From positions 464,001 through 528,000 of the forward strand of contig NZ_OY782764.1 in NCBI RefSeq assembly GCF_963678225.1: DNA of 64,000 nucleotides, written 5' to 3'. Within the stretch, counting starts at the first letter, position 1. Each line of letters opens with the position of its first letter. The notes under the pieces were generated by a model. The model was not told the DNA's origin. It saw nothing but the letters and a program-made list of their open reading frames with translations, and did not search any database. Below, in pieces: positions 27,198-37,374 of the stretch. A program made the translations under genes and the position numbers. The stretch is from an uncultured Cohaesibacter sp. Lineage in GTDB: Bacteria > Pseudomonadota > Alphaproteobacteria > Rhizobiales > Cohaesibacteraceae.

Positions 27198-28823
27198 TTA
27201 TTTGGTGCGGTAGGCTTTGAGGCGATCGAGAATGGCTGGGTCGCCTTCACCGCGTTCGGCGGTTTTAACAGCAGGGGCCAGCTTGTTGGCCAGTTCCTTG
27301 CCAAGCTCGACGCCCCACTGATCATAGCTGTTCACACCCCAGACGACGCCCTGAACGAACACCTTGTGCTCATAGAGCGCGATCAGGCGGCCAAGCATTT
27401 TCGGGGTCAGCTTGTCATAGAAGAGAAGCGAGGTCGGGCGGTTGCCCGGGAACACCTTGTGCGGCACAAGGGCTGCGACCTCTTCGGCGGATTTGCCCGA
27501 GGCTTCCAGTTGCGCCTTGGCTTCATCTGCCGTGCGGCCAAAGGCCAGCGCTTCCACCTGCGCGAAGCAGTTGGAGAGCAGCAATTCATGCTGATGCTGG
27601 TCCGCGTCCGTCGGCTTTGCAGCAACGAGGAATTCGCACGGAATGATATCATGGCCCTGATGCAGTTCCTGATAGAAGGCATGCTGACCGTTGGTGCCGG
27701 ACTGCCCCCAGATCACCGGACCGGACGCGCGCAGGATATCGGAGCCATTGCGGCGCACGCGCTTGCCGTTGGATTCCATATCCAGCTGTTGCAGAAAGGC
27801 CGAGAAGAATTCCAGCCTCTGGTCATAAGGCAACACGGCAACCGATGAGCAGGCCCAGATATTGCGATACCATAGGCCAAGCGCGGCCAGCAGCATGGGC
27901 AGGTTCTCACGGAAAGGCGCTGTTTCGAAATGCTTGTCCATGGAGCGGGCACCGGCGAGAAACTCCTCAAACCCTTCCGGTCCGATGGCGATCATCACAG
28001 GCAGACCGATGGCCGACCAGACCGAATAGCGGCCGCCGACCCAATCCCAGAATTCAAACATCCGCTCGGTGCTGATGCCAAAGCCTTCCACACCTTCCTT
28101 GTTGGTGGAAAGGGCAGCGAAGTGATCGCCCACAGCATCTTCACCCAAAGCCGCGACAAGCCATGCCTTGGCCGCGCGGGCGTTGGTCATGGTTTCCTGC
28201 GTGGTGAAGGTTTTGGAGGCAACAAGGAACAGGGTACGAGCGGGATCCAGCACCTTCAGCGTATCGCCCATATGCGCGCCATCCACGTTGGAGACAAAAT
28301 GCACGCGTGGACCATCATGATAGGCAGCCAGACCTGCGGTCACCATATGCGGCCCAAGGTCAGAGCCCCCAATGCCGATATTGACCACATCGGTGAAGGG
28401 CTTGCCATCTTTGGCAGCGATGGACCCATCGCGCACGCCCTTGGCAAACGCATAGAGCCGTTCCTTGACGGCATTCACATCAGCCGCAATGGCCTGCCCA
28501 TCAACCACCAGATCATCGTCAACACTGCCGCGCAGAGCGATATGCAGCACTGAGCGCCCCTCGGTGTTGTTGATGGCAACGCCAGACTTCATTTCGGCGT
28601 AGCGCTCGGCTACACCGGATTGCAGCATCAGATTTTCGAGCAGCATCAGGGTTTTGTCCTGGATGCGGTTGCGCGAATAGTCGAGCGTTAGACATCCGTC
28701 CATTTCTGCAGAAAAGCGTTCGAACCTGTCAGCCTCTTCAGCGAAGGCTGAGCGCAGGTTAAAATCTGACAATTCCTGACGATGGCGGACCAAATCGGAC
28801 CAGACGACTTCCAGAGAGCTCAT
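27198..28823 (-). CDS. pgi: Glucose-6-phosphate isomerase
   Basis: A 541-residue cytosolic enzyme interconverting glucose 6-phosphate and fructose 6-phosphate. Family signatures are complete: [39 protein letters not shown] with the phosphate-binding residues, [34 protein letters not shown] with the catalytic His region, and [20 protein letters not shown] near the C-terminus. The ATG at 28823 gives the usual N-terminus; the longer open frame would start at TTG four codons upstream. Monocistronic with its own terminator. Confidence 0.97.
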   Translation of the reverse strand: MSSLEVVWSDLVRHRQELSDFNLRSAFAEEADRFERFSAEMDGCLTLDYSRNRIQDKTLMLLENLMLQSGVAERYAEMKSGVAINNTEGRSVLHIALRGSVDDDLVVDGQAIAADVNAVKERLYAFAKGVRDGSIAAKDGKPFTDVVNIGIGGSDLGPHMVTAGLAAYHDGPRVHFVSNVDGAHMGDTLKVLDPARTLFLVASKTFTTQETMTNARAAKAWLVAALGEDAVGDHFAALSTNKEGVEGFGISTERMFEFWDWVGGRYSVWSAIGLPVMIAIGPEGFEEFLAGARSMDKHFETAPFRENLPMLLAALGLWYRNIWACSSVAVLPYDQRLEFFSAFLQQLDMESNGKRVRRNGSDILRASGPVIWGQSGTNGQHAFYQELHQGHDIIPCEFLVAAKPTDADQHQHELLLSNCFAQVEALAFGRTADEAKAQLEASGKSAEEVAALVPHKVFPGNRPTSLLFYDKLTPKMLGRLIALYEHKVFVQGVVWGVNSYDQWGVELGKELANKLAPAVKTAERGEGDPAILDRLKAYRTK

Positions 28824-29125
28824 TTTCAACCCCAATCAATTGCTTTTGAAACTTAAACACTTGTAGAACCAATATGTGACAAGTCATTTGAGTTCCATCA
28901 ACAAATGAATTCAAGTGTGTAATTTTCCACGCCTGCCCTTTGACGGCCTTCAGAGGAAAAAAATGCGCCTTACCTGCTAAAAAGCGTCAAAAAATGGATG
29001 AATATGTCAAGCAGATTGTAGAAATTCAACCGATGCAATTAATATGAAACAGAGAGCTGATTCGACGCCTCGAAGCGGCTCGCAAGGAAACAGGACAGGA
29101 AAAGCCGGATCGGCGGGAGAGTTTT
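28824..29125. other. Divergent intergenic region pgi / AsmA gene
   Basis: No gene. It holds the promoters of pgi (minus) and the AsmA-family gene (plus). No conserved operator was recognised. Confidence 0.4.
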
Positions 29126-32100
29126 GTGCGCAATATAGTCATTTCCATTGTTTCAGCGATCATTCTGGTTGTTCTGGCAATCCTTCTCCTGCCCATGTTC
29201 CTCTCCACCGACTATCTCAAGGCGCAGGTGGTCAATCTGGTAAAGGACAAGACAGGCATGACGCTCGCCATTGGTGGCGATGTGTCCCTTTCTTTCATCA
29301 CCGGCGTCAAGCTCAACACCGAGAGTGTCTCGCTAGAGGATCAAGCAGGGCAACCGCTCTTTTCGGTACGCGAACTGGATTTCGGGCTCGCGCTCTCTCC
29401 TCTGCTGAGTGGCAAGGCAGACATCACCGGCATTACGTTGGATCAGCCGGTGGTAACCATCACGACGGGAGCGCCACCGCCCGCTGAAGGCCAACAGGGA
29501 GAGACCAAGCCAGCCAATGGCGCGGACGAACAGGCAAACACAGCGCCCTCCGCTTCGGGGCAATCGGACACGATCGACCTTTCCGCCCTCAGCATCCGAC
29601 GCCTCAGCATCAATGATGCCCAGATTGTTACCATCGATGAGGGTGGCCACGCACGAAATATCGTCTCAGGGCTGAATGCCACGGTGCGCATTCCCGATTT
29701 CAATGGTGCCTCCGAGATCGAGGCAACCCTGCCCTACAAGGGTCAATCCCTCTCCATTGCAGGAAAGCTGGCCAATACGGGGCGTGCAATCAATGGCCAA
29801 TCTTCCCGGCTTGATCTCAACCTTGACAGCGAGCTGATCAAGGCGACCATTGAGGGCAATCTCGCCTACAAGAACAATCAGATCTTCACGGCAAACTATG
29901 CCTCCAACATTGGCAATGTGAAGCAATTCATGAGCTGGTTGGGCCTGTCGCCAGACCTGCTGGATGTCAAGGCGGCCAGCGTCAAGGGTTCTGTGATTGC
30001 GCGAAAGAAAGAAATCCGCCTACCCAGCCTGACTGTTTCGCTGGACAAGCAACAGCTGAAGGCTGCAGCGCGCCTCTTCATCGCCCCCAAAACGCAACGT
30101 CCTGCCATTCGGCTGGCCGTGGATAGCTCTACCCTTAATATCGACACACTTCTCAAGCCCACAGCCGCTGCGAACGCGAAGGGCCCGGAAGCCACGTCTC
30201 AGGCACAAGCTACCTCCAGCACACCGCCGGACCTCTCCATTCTCAACGACTTCAACGCAACGCTTGATTTCCGCTCTGGACGCCTCACCTACAAGGGCCA
30301 ATCCCTGCGCCAGGTCAAATTGCTGGCCCAGAACATCAATGGAAAACTTGGCATCAATCTCAAGTCTGCCAATCTGGCCAACGGCAATGTGCGCGCCAAG
30401 CTCTCGGGCGATGTCAACCAGCTTGTCTGGTCTGGCTCCCTCACAGCCAACGGATTGGGCGTCAAGCCACTCGCAAAGCTGGCCGGGCAAACCAGCCCAC
30501 TGGCGGGCAAGCTTTCGGCCAATATCAATTTCGCCGCTCAAGGCCTGACCGTCGACGAAATCACCCAGAAGGGCAATCTGGCAGGCGAGATCACCCTAGC
30601 AAACGGGCAATATGCCAATCCAGCGCTGCAGCAAGCCGTGCCTAATCGCAAGACCGGTATGCTGCGCAAGATTTCCAGCCGCATCACCATCGCCAACCTC
30701 GATGACCCGGTCGACATCAAGGGCAGCTTCAACTGGAATGGCGACACCATTCAATATAGTAGCACCATCGGCCTTGGCGAATTGCTCGCTAATGCGCCGG
30801 TTCCTGCCAGCATTTCGGCTGAAGGCAAGCGCTTCGCCCTCGCCCTTGCGGGCAAGGTTGACCCGGCCAAAAGCAGCCTCTCGGGCAGCAAACTGACCGT
30901 GGAAACAAAATCCAGCAAGCAGCTGCTCGCCTGGCTCGGGCGAGATGTCAACCGGGGCACACCGAACCTTCCGGTTTTCTTCTCCGGCCAGTTGGATCTT
31001 GGTTCCAACAAGAGCACACTCAAAAACATGACCCTGCGCATGGGGCAGACCAATGGCTCGGGCAACATCACTTATGTTGCGGGCACCATTCCGGCCATCT
31101 CGGGCACGCTGGCCTTCGACAAGCTGGATGCAACCCCGTTCATGGGCGATGGCCAACAGCGCGCGGGCACTCAAAACAGGCAGGCGGCCAATCAGCCAGC
31201 CACCCCGTCCGGCTGGGACAAAAGCCCCATCGATTTCTCGGGCCTTAACAGCATCAAGGCCGATCTAGCCTTCTCGGCCAAATCCCTCGTTGCCCGCGAC
31301 ATCATCATGGGGCCCGTGCAGCTCGCTGTAAAAATAGATAATGGTCAACTTTCCACAGCGCTCAACCAGATTTCGCTCTATCAGGGCAAAGGCAACGGAC
31401 GCATAACGGTGGACGCGCGAACCAAACCGGCGAAACTGGCCGCCCAATTCGCCCTCTCGGGCATGAATATGCGTCCCTTCCTTACCGACACCGTCGGCAT
31501 GCGCAACTTGAGCGGCAAAGGCGGTGTCACCCTTGATCTGACAGCACAAGGCGCAAGTCAGGCCGCCATCATCAGACAACTCAACGGCACGAGCAAACTG
31601 GAAATGCGGGATGGGCAGATTAACGGCATCAACATTCCGCGCATGCTGCGCAGCCTGCGGGGCAATATTCTGGATGGCTGGGCATCCGCCGATGCTCAAA
31701 GCACGGATTTCTCAGCGCTGACAGCCAGCTTCACGTTCAAGAATGGCATAGCCAGCAACAATGATCTCAACATGCTCAGCCCGCTGTTGCGCTTGTCTGG
31801 TGCCGGCACGATCAACCTGCCGCAGATGACGATCAACTACAAAGCCACTCCCAAGCTCATCGCCAAGCTCAAGGGGCAAGGCGGACCTGTGGATGCGGAT
31901 GGCATTCCCATCCCGATCATCATTGAAGGCAAGCTCAGCCAGCCGCGCATCTATCCCGATATTCCGGGCATTCTGGAAAACCCGCAAGCGATCCTCAAAT
32001 CGCTTGAGCAGATGGGAGGAGCAGGTAAAGATGCCTCCAAGGCGATCCAGAAGATCGAGAAGAATGTCACCAAGGAGTTGCAAAAGCAGTCAGATAAGCT

Positions 32101-32233
32101 TGGCGTTGACCTGAACCAGATCTTGCAGCCACAAGAAGGCAATAATAATAGCAATAACAACGACAACCAGCAAAAGCCCAAGCTCGAAGAGCAACTCCTG
32201 CAAGGATTGACCAAGGGTCTGTTCGGCAATTGA
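29126..32233 (+). CDS. AsmA-family envelope protein
   Basis: A 1035-residue protein with one N-terminal membrane helix (about 4-26, VISIVSAIILVVLAILLLPM) and a very long periplasmic part rich in beta-strand. The N-terminal AsmA domain includes MTLAIGGDVSLSFITGVKLN. The C-terminal AsmA module includes LSGKGGVTLDLTAQGAS and LEMRDGQINGINIPRMLRS. Low-complexity Asn/Gln tail (NNNSNNNDNQQ). AsmA-like proteins are thought to form hydrophobic grooves that move phospholipid between inner and outer membranes. The start is GTG with GGGAGAG upstream. It stands alone. Confidence 0.9.
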   Translation: MRNIVISIVSAIILVVLAILLLPMFLSTDYLKAQVVNLVKDKTGMTLAIGGDVSLSFITGVKLNTESVSLEDQAGQPLFSVRELDFGLALSPLLSGKADITGITLDQPVVTITTGAPPPAEGQQGETKPANGADEQANTAPSASGQSDTIDLSALSIRRLSINDAQIVTIDEGGHARNIVSGLNATVRIPDFNGASEIEATLPYKGQSLSIAGKLANTGRAINGQSSRLDLNLDSELIKATIEGNLAYKNNQIFTANYASNIGNVKQFMSWLGLSPDLLDVKAASVKGSVIARKKEIRLPSLTVSLDKQQLKAAARLFIAPKTQRPAIRLAVDSSTLNIDTLLKPTAAANAKGPEATSQAQATSSTPPDLSILNDFNATLDFRSGRLTYKGQSLRQVKLLAQNINGKLGINLKSANLANGNVRAKLSGDVNQLVWSGSLTANGLGVKPLAKLAGQTSPLAGKLSANINFAAQGLTVDEITQKGNLAGEITLANGQYANPALQQAVPNRKTGMLRKISSRITIANLDDPVDIKGSFNWNGDTIQYSSTIGLGELLANAPVPASISAEGKRFALALAGKVDPAKSSLSGSKLTVETKSSKQLLAWLGRDVNRGTPNLPVFFSGQLDLGSNKSTLKNMTLRMGQTNGSGNITYVAGTIPAISGTLAFDKLDATPFMGDGQQRAGTQNRQAANQPATPSGWDKSPIDFSGLNSIKADLAFSAKSLVARDIIMGPVQLAVKIDNGQLSTALNQISLYQGKGNGRITVDARTKPAKLAAQFALSGMNMRPFLTDTVGMRNLSGKGGVTLDLTAQGASQAAIIRQLNGTSKLEMRDGQINGINIPRMLRSLRGNILDGWASADAQSTDFSALTASFTFKNGIASNNDLNMLSPLLRLSGAGTINLPQMTINYKATPKLIAKLKGQGGPVDADGIPIPIIIEGKLSQPRIYPDIPGILENPQAILKSLEQMGGAGKDASKAIQKIEKNVTKELQKQSDKLGVDLNQILQPQEGNNNSNNNDNQQKPKLEEQLLQGLTKGLFGN

Positions 32234-32253
32234 ACAAGCCGCATAACGACATC

Positions 32254-32282
32254 AAGGGTCGCCCATCGGCGACTCCTTTTTG
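32254..32282 (+). terminator. Probable terminator of the AsmA-family gene
   Basis: GTCGCC (32258-32263), loop CATC, GGCGAC (32268-32273), followed by TCCTTTTTG. The stem is short but lies 24 bases after the stop. Confidence 0.6.
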
Positions 32283-32449
32283 TTGGAGACAGCTTCTCTG
32301 CCAGACCAATTGACATTTTGCATAAAACACCCTGTCGATTTGCATGAATTCTGACGATTTTTATAAAAGATAGCCTCTACCCGTTGATCGGCGAGTGCAG
32401 TTAAGTCCTCCCAAAAGACCAGCAAACCGATCAAGGGAGCCATAAGACA

Positions 32450-33421
32450 ATGCCTGCGCCAGAGAATGTCACCCCACCAACCATTCACCTGCTTGGGGTT
32501 CCGGTTCAAGATGGAACCCATGAAAAAGGATGCCTCATGGGGCCGGATGCTCTGCGCACTGCCGGATTGCGAGATACACTGGAAGGCCTTGGCTTTGATT
32601 GCGTAGATCATGGCAACCTTTCGCCCGCCTCCATTGATCCGATGCCCGCAGGAAAGGGCAACGCCCTGCAATTTGATGCCATCGCTGGCTGGACCCGCAC
32701 GCTAGCTCCCAAAGCCTATGAGATGGCGAAAAGCGGATTTCCGCTCTTTATGGGCGGCGACCATTCGCTGTCCATGGGCTCGGTTGCTGGCATGGCACGC
32801 CATGCCGCCGATGAAGGAAAAGAGCTCTTCGTGCTCTGGCTCGATGCCCACACAGACTTCAACACCCCGCTGACATCAGAATCGGGCAATATGCACGGCA
32901 TGTCTGTGGCCACCTTTTGCGGTTTGCCCGAATTGAGCGGCCTTTACGAAGCCCCCCTTGATCATCCGGTCAATCCCGCGCAAGTCCATATGATGGGCAT
33001 TCGCAGCATCGACCAGAAAGAGCGCGATCTCTTGCGACGCCACCATGTCAAAATCAACGACATGCGTGTACTTGACGAGATGGGTGTCATCCGCCCCTTG
33101 ATGGAACTGATTGATGAAGTCAAATCACGCAACGCCATGCTACATGTCAGCCTTGATGTAGACTTTCTCGACCCTGAAATCGCCCCGGCCGTCGGCACGA
33201 CAGTACCGGGTGGCGCCACCCTGCGGGAAGCCCATCTGATCATGGAGCTACTGCATGAGAGCGGCTGTGTCACCTCGCTAGATCTGGTCGAGCTCAATCC
33301 GTTTCTTGATCATCGCGGCAAAACGGCAGAGCTACTGACCGACCTAACTGCCTCCCTCTTCGGACGCACCATTTTCGACCGACCAACCCGCCGCCCCGGC
33401 CCACGGCACAGAAGCGCCTAG
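32450..33421 (+). CDS. rocF: Arginase
   Basis: A 323-residue ureohydrolase that splits arginine into ornithine and urea. The three manganese-binding signatures are present: FMGGDHSLSMGS, LWLDAHTDFNTP and HVSLDVDFLDPEIAP, and SGNMHGMSVA lies between the second and third motifs as in true arginases rather than agmatinases. The N-terminal loop DGTHEKGCLMGPDALR is also arginase-like. A GGAG-type site (AAGGGAG at 32433) precedes the start at 32450. No ornithine aminotransferase or urease genes are nearby. Confidence 0.92.
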   Translation: MPAPENVTPPTIHLLGVPVQDGTHEKGCLMGPDALRTAGLRDTLEGLGFDCVDHGNLSPASIDPMPAGKGNALQFDAIAGWTRTLAPKAYEMAKSGFPLFMGGDHSLSMGSVAGMARHAADEGKELFVLWLDAHTDFNTPLTSESGNMHGMSVATFCGLPELSGLYEAPLDHPVNPAQVHMMGIRSIDQKERDLLRRHHVKINDMRVLDEMGVIRPLMELIDEVKSRNAMLHVSLDVDFLDPEIAPAVGTTVPGGATLREAHLIMELLHESGCVTSLDLVELNPFLDHRGKTAELLTDLTASLFGRTIFDRPTRRPGPRHRSA

Positions 33422-33616
33422 TCCACGGCCATCAAACAATTTGCTATCCCTTTCGGTAATTTTGCCACTGCGTAACACCCTGATCACGTTGATTAACTGG
33501 ACAAAAATCATTTCCTGCCTAAAACTAGGGTCAACGACAATGATCTATCGCGTGAGAAGGGCCACTATGGACCGCAACTCAAAGGATAGATCACAACGGC
33601 ACGAGGAAACGCACGC

Positions 33617-34045
33617 ATGCAAGACAATGACAGCAAAGAGGATGATGCTCCGCTTCGCATCGCTCTGGTGGCCCATGATGCAAAGAAGGATGACATCGTG
33701 GATTGGGTTGGCAAACATCTCAATCTGCTGAGAAAAGCGACATTTGTCGGCACCGGCACCACTGGCGGGCGCATCAAGAAGGCCTTTCCCGAGCTGGATC
33801 TTACGCCTCTGTTCTCCGGCCCGTTGGGTGGCGACCAGCAGATCGGCGCCATGATTGCCGAAGGCAAACTGGATGGTCTGATCTTCTTCGTCGACCCGCT
33901 TTCTCCCATGCCCCATGATGTGGACGTGAAAGCGCTCAACCGTCTGGCCGTCGTTTACGACCTGCCAATGGCCCAGAGCCGTCGCTCCGCCAACATGATC
34001 ATTCGCGGCATGATGATGGAAAAATACGGCACCATCGACTTCTAG
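33617..34045 (+). CDS. mgsA: Methylglyoxal synthase
   Basis: A 142-residue enzyme converting dihydroxyacetone phosphate to methylglyoxal and phosphate, a bypass that relieves sugar-phosphate stress. The phosphate-binding [10 protein letters not shown], the catalytic aspartate in [17 protein letters not shown], and the [18 protein letters not shown] motif with the active-site Asp and His are all present. Length is close to the E. coli enzyme. A GAGGA site lies upstream of 33617. Confidence 0.95.
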   Translation: MQDNDSKEDDAPLRIALVAHDAKKDDIVDWVGKHLNLLRKATFVGTGTTGGRIKKAFPELDLTPLFSGPLGGDQQIGAMIAEGKLDGLIFFVDPLSPMPHDVDVKALNRLAVVYDLPMAQSRRSANMIIRGMMMEKYGTIDF

Positions 34046-34083
34046 GATAGAGGCTCACAAAGCCCGAACGGATGCTTCAAAAC

Positions 34084-34115
34084 AAAAGGCCGCCCGGTTG
34101 CCCGAGCGGCCTTTT
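34084..34115. terminator. Bidirectional terminator between mgsA and usp
   Basis: AAAAGGCCGC (34084-34093) pairs with GCGGCCTTTT (34106-34115). It has A and T runs on both sides, and the genes on either side converge, so it can serve both strands. Confidence 0.9.
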
Positions 34116-34138
34116 CTATTCCTCAATGCAGCGCGTCG

Positions 34139-34573
34139 CTAGCCCTCACGCACCACATAGACCGAGCATTTGGAGTGGCGCACCACGCGCGCCGCATTTG
34201 GCCCGATCAGCATTTCGCGCAGGTCAGGCTTATGGGCGCCGATCACGATCAGATCTGAATCGGCCTGTTCGGCGGTTTCCAGAATCTCCTCATAGATCGA
34301 ACCCGACGCCACGATATGACGCAGATCGGCCACACCGTCTTCGCCAAGAATGTCAGAGACACGCTTTTTCAAGGCAACCTTGGCATCTTTGACAGCCTGA
34401 TTCTGGAAATTCTCATCGAAATAGGAGCCGACGAGAGAGATCCGGAAATTGGGCACGACCGTAACGATATCCAGCCGAGCGCCTTCAAGCTTGGCGATCT
34501 TGTTTGCCGTATTCAGAACCTCGGTGTCATTCTCCTGACTGATATCAAGAGCGCATAGAACCGTATTGATCAT
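34139..34573 (-). CDS. Universal stress protein linked to a TRAP transporter
   Basis: A 144-residue UspA-domain protein starting MINTVLCALDISQENDTEVL and ending HSKCSVYVVREG. The nucleotide-binding loop reads VIGAHKPDLREMLIGPNAAR; the second glycine and the serine of the usual G-2x-G-9x-G(S/T) motif are missing, so ATP binding is uncertain. Its ATG overlaps the TRAP permease stop by four bases, and a GAGGAG site lies in the end of that gene. USPs coupled to TRAP operons (TeaD of Halomonas is the known case) modulate transporter activity, a likely role here. Confidence 0.88.
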   Translation of the reverse strand: MINTVLCALDISQENDTEVLNTANKIAKLEGARLDIVTVVPNFRISLVGSYFDENFQNQAVKDAKVALKKRVSDILGEDGVADLRHIVASGSIYEEILETAEQADSDLIVIGAHKPDLREMLIGPNAARVVRHSKCSVYVVREG

Positions 34574-37182
34574 GCTGGTTTCTCCTCTTTGCGACCAACG
34601 CGTGCACGCTGAAGCAAATAAACACATCCAAGCAGCAACAGCCCCGGAATATAGATCAGATCCTTGGGCAACTGGTCTGCCTTGATTTCCGCATGGGTAA
34701 TCTGCACAGGGTCATCCGCGTAGAAGTCAAAGCCGCCGAGCATTTCAAAGAAAGGCGTGCCCGGGAATGGCTCATCCAGCTTGGCCACCCCATCTTCATC
34801 GAGAATGGTAAGGCCCTGAGCCTCGAGGCGCGCATCGCCCCCAGTTTCGTCACCAGAGGTGATAACCAGGGTCGTTTCCTTGGTTGATCCGGTATCGAAA
34901 TCCGGCCCGGAGATGTTGAGCCGCATTTCATGCCCCGGGGGAATAGCCCCGAAGGCCTGACTGACCTGCGCCGGTTCCACCACCTCGAAAGGAGGCTGTA
35001 TCCGGTTCATGAAGAAGTCCGGACGGAACAGAATAAAGGCAATCAGCACCAGAGCGACACTTTCATAGATGCGGCTCTTGGTCACAAAATAACCCATCGT
35101 ACCCGCTGTAAAGACCAGCACCGCTATCATGCCGATAACAGCAACCAGAAGCCCCTGATACCATGTGACATCATACCAGAGCAGATCGGTGTTGAAGATG
35201 AAGACGAATGGCAGAGCAACGGTCCGGAGCGAATAGAAGAAGGCGGTGAAGCCCGTCTTGATCGCATCGCCCCCCGACACCGCAGCCGCCGCAAAGGAGG
35301 CGAGCCCCACCGGCGGCGTCACATCGGCCATGATACCGAAATAGAAGACGAACAAGTGAACTGCGATGAGCGGCACCACCAGACCGGATTGCGCCCCGAG
35401 CTGAACAACCACACCGGCCATCAGCGAAGACACAACGATATAGTTGGCCGTTGTCGGCAGTCCCATGCCCAGCACGAGCGACAGCATGGCCACGAAGATC
35501 AGCATCAAGACGAGGTTGCCCCCGGACATCAGCTCCACGAGATCCGCCATGACCTGCCCGATACCGGTCAGCGTCACCGTTCCCACAATCACACCGGCCG
35601 TTGCAGTGGCAAGACCGATACCGATCATGTTGCGTGAGCCATCGATCATGCCGATACCCAGATCACCAACACCAGCCTTGAAGGCGTTCACATATTCATT
35701 TTCGCCGCGGAACATGGCCTTGAGCGGCCGCTGCGTCAGCAGGATAACGAACATTAGAGCCGTCGCCCAGAAAGCGGAAAGCCCGGGCGATTTCTGCTCG
35801 ATCATCAGGAAGTAGACCAGAACCACGATCGGCAGCAGATAGTAAAGACCGGTTTTGTAGATGTCCTTGACTTCAGGCAGCACGATATTCTCGTCATTTG
35901 GATCGTCCGGTTTCAGATCATCCACCGATGCCGCCAGCTTGAGCAGCAACAGATAGGCCACGAAGGTGATGGCCGCCAGAATCCAGCTAGCCCCTTCAGG
36001 CACCATGGAGACGATCAACCCGATCGGATATTTGATGCCATAGCAAAGCAGGGCAAATCCGACAAAGAAGAACAACATGCCAAGAATGGTTCGCGCCGTG
36101 GAAACAGCTTTCGTACCGATGGTGGGCATATTCCGCTTCACCGCTTCCAGATGCACGATATAGACCAGCGCAACATAGGACAGGATCGCAGGCAGGAAGG
36201 CATGCGTGATCACTTCCATGTAGGAAATGCCCACATACTCCACCATCAGGAAGGCAGCAGCCCCCATGACCGGCGGCATGATCTGCCCGTTCACCGAAGA
36301 AGCCACCTCAACAGAGCCAGCCTGCTCGGAGGTAAAGCCCACCCGTTTCATGAGAGGAATGGTGAAGGTTCCCGTCGTCACCACGTTAGCAATGGAAGAT
36401 CCGGAGATAAGACCAGTAGCTGCCGAACCAACAACGGCTGCCTTGGCAGGTCCGCCCTTCAAATGCCCCAAAGCAGCGAAGGCCATCTTGATGAAATAGT
36501 TCCCCGCCCCGGCCTTGTCGAGCAACGAGCCGAACAGCACAAACAGGAACACGAACTTGGTGGAAACCCCCAGCGCGATACCGAACACGCCTTCGGATGT
36601 GATCCACATGTGGCTCATGGCCTTCTTGAGCGAAGCGCCCTTCCAGCGAATGACTTCCGGCACCCATTCAGATGACCCGAAAAAGACATAGACAAGGAAG
36701 ATGACCGCAATGGTCGCCATAGCCGGACCAAGCGCACGCCGGGCCGCTTCAAACAGCAGGATCAGGCCTGCAAGGGCGACCCACTTGTCGACATCATCGG
36801 CCAGACCGCCATTGTTGACGACCTTCTGATAGAAGAAGAAGCCATAAAGCGCGATAAAGGTGCCTGCCAGCGCGAAGATCCAGTCCTGAACCGGAATATG
36901 ATGGCGTGGACTGCTTTTCAGCGCCGGATAAGCCATATAGGCCAGGAAAATGGCAAAGGCCAGATGCACCTGACGCGAGTTGTTGATCAGATCGGACGGA
37001 AGAACATAGTTGGAAATCGGTGAAGCCAGCAAGACCTGAAAGGCAGCCCAAACAAGGGCAACAATAGCCAAAAAGGTACCAACCGGGCCGATCGGATTAC
37101 GCGCTCCCGCATCCGTAGAGGCAACCAGGTCCTGAAGTTCTTCTTCAGAAAGTGGACGCCCAGACGCATTTTTCTGTGACAT
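34570..37182 (-). CDS. TRAP transporter permease, fused small and large subunits
   Basis: An 870-residue inner-membrane protein. The N-terminal four helices correspond to the small DctQ-like subunit and the following twelve to the DctM-like large subunit, with signatures GSAATGLISGSSIANVVTTG and SSVNGQIMPPVMGAAAFLMV and a second half repeat GMGLPTTANYIVVSSLMAGV. A C-terminal periplasmic domain (about residues 710-850) resembles the DUF3394 domain of this fused class. The fused form pairs with TAXI-type binding proteins, as found directly upstream. The ATG at 37182 (MSQKNASGR) is preferred over a longer open frame. Confidence 0.93.
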   Translation of the reverse strand: MSQKNASGRPLSEEELQDLVASTDAGARNPIGPVGTFLAIVALVWAAFQVLLASPISNYVLPSDLINNSRQVHLAFAIFLAYMAYPALKSSPRHHIPVQDWIFALAGTFIALYGFFFYQKVVNNGGLADDVDKWVALAGLILLFEAARRALGPAMATIAVIFLVYVFFGSSEWVPEVIRWKGASLKKAMSHMWITSEGVFGIALGVSTKFVFLFVLFGSLLDKAGAGNYFIKMAFAALGHLKGGPAKAAVVGSAATGLISGSSIANVVTTGTFTIPLMKRVGFTSEQAGSVEVASSVNGQIMPPVMGAAAFLMVEYVGISYMEVITHAFLPAILSYVALVYIVHLEAVKRNMPTIGTKAVSTARTILGMLFFFVGFALLCYGIKYPIGLIVSMVPEGASWILAAITFVAYLLLLKLAASVDDLKPDDPNDENIVLPEVKDIYKTGLYYLLPIVVLVYFLMIEQKSPGLSAFWATALMFVILLTQRPLKAMFRGENEYVNAFKAGVGDLGIGMIDGSRNMIGIGLATATAGVIVGTVTLTGIGQVMADLVELMSGGNLVLMLIFVAMLSLVLGMGLPTTANYIVVSSLMAGVVVQLGAQSGLVVPLIAVHLFVFYFGIMADVTPPVGLASFAAAAVSGGDAIKTGFTAFFYSLRTVALPFVFIFNTDLLWYDVTWYQGLLVAVIGMIAVLVFTAGTMGYFVTKSRIYESVALVLIAFILFRPDFFMNRIQPPFEVVEPAQVSQAFGAIPPGHEMRLNISGPDFDTGSTKETTLVITSGDETGGDARLEAQGLTILDEDGVAKLDEPFPGTPFFEMLGGFDFYADDPVQITHAEIKADQLPKDLIYIPGLLLLGCVYLLQRARVGRKEEKPA

Positions 37183-37332
37183 AGATTGCAGCCCCCAGCC
37201 ATCGCTCCCAAGCGCGATTACAACCAAGCTGAAACCGTCAAACAGTTTCACCAGCACTGATCGGCGATAGCATATTATTAATTATGGAAAACCGAACCCG
37301 GCCTTGCCGGGTCCAGTCACAGCAATTGCAAA

Positions 37333-37360
37333 AGGCTTCGGACACAAGAGCCCGAAGCCT
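37333..37360 (-). promoter_or_regulatory. Intercistronic hairpin between TAXI protein and TRAP permease
   Basis: AGGCTTCGG (37333-37341) and CCGAAGCCT (37352-37360) form a nine-pair stem 15 bases after the binding-protein stop, with only a short TTTGC afterwards on the minus strand. It probably stabilises or partly terminates the upstream message so that binding protein exceeds permease. Confidence 0.65.
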
Positions 37361-37374
37361 GAAATCAGCGAGAC

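Noticed and set aside
32120-32170. Asn/Gln-rich tail of the AsmA protein as a sequence artefact
   Set aside because: The AAT/AAC run is short, in frame and leads to a normal C-terminus, so it was accepted as coding.
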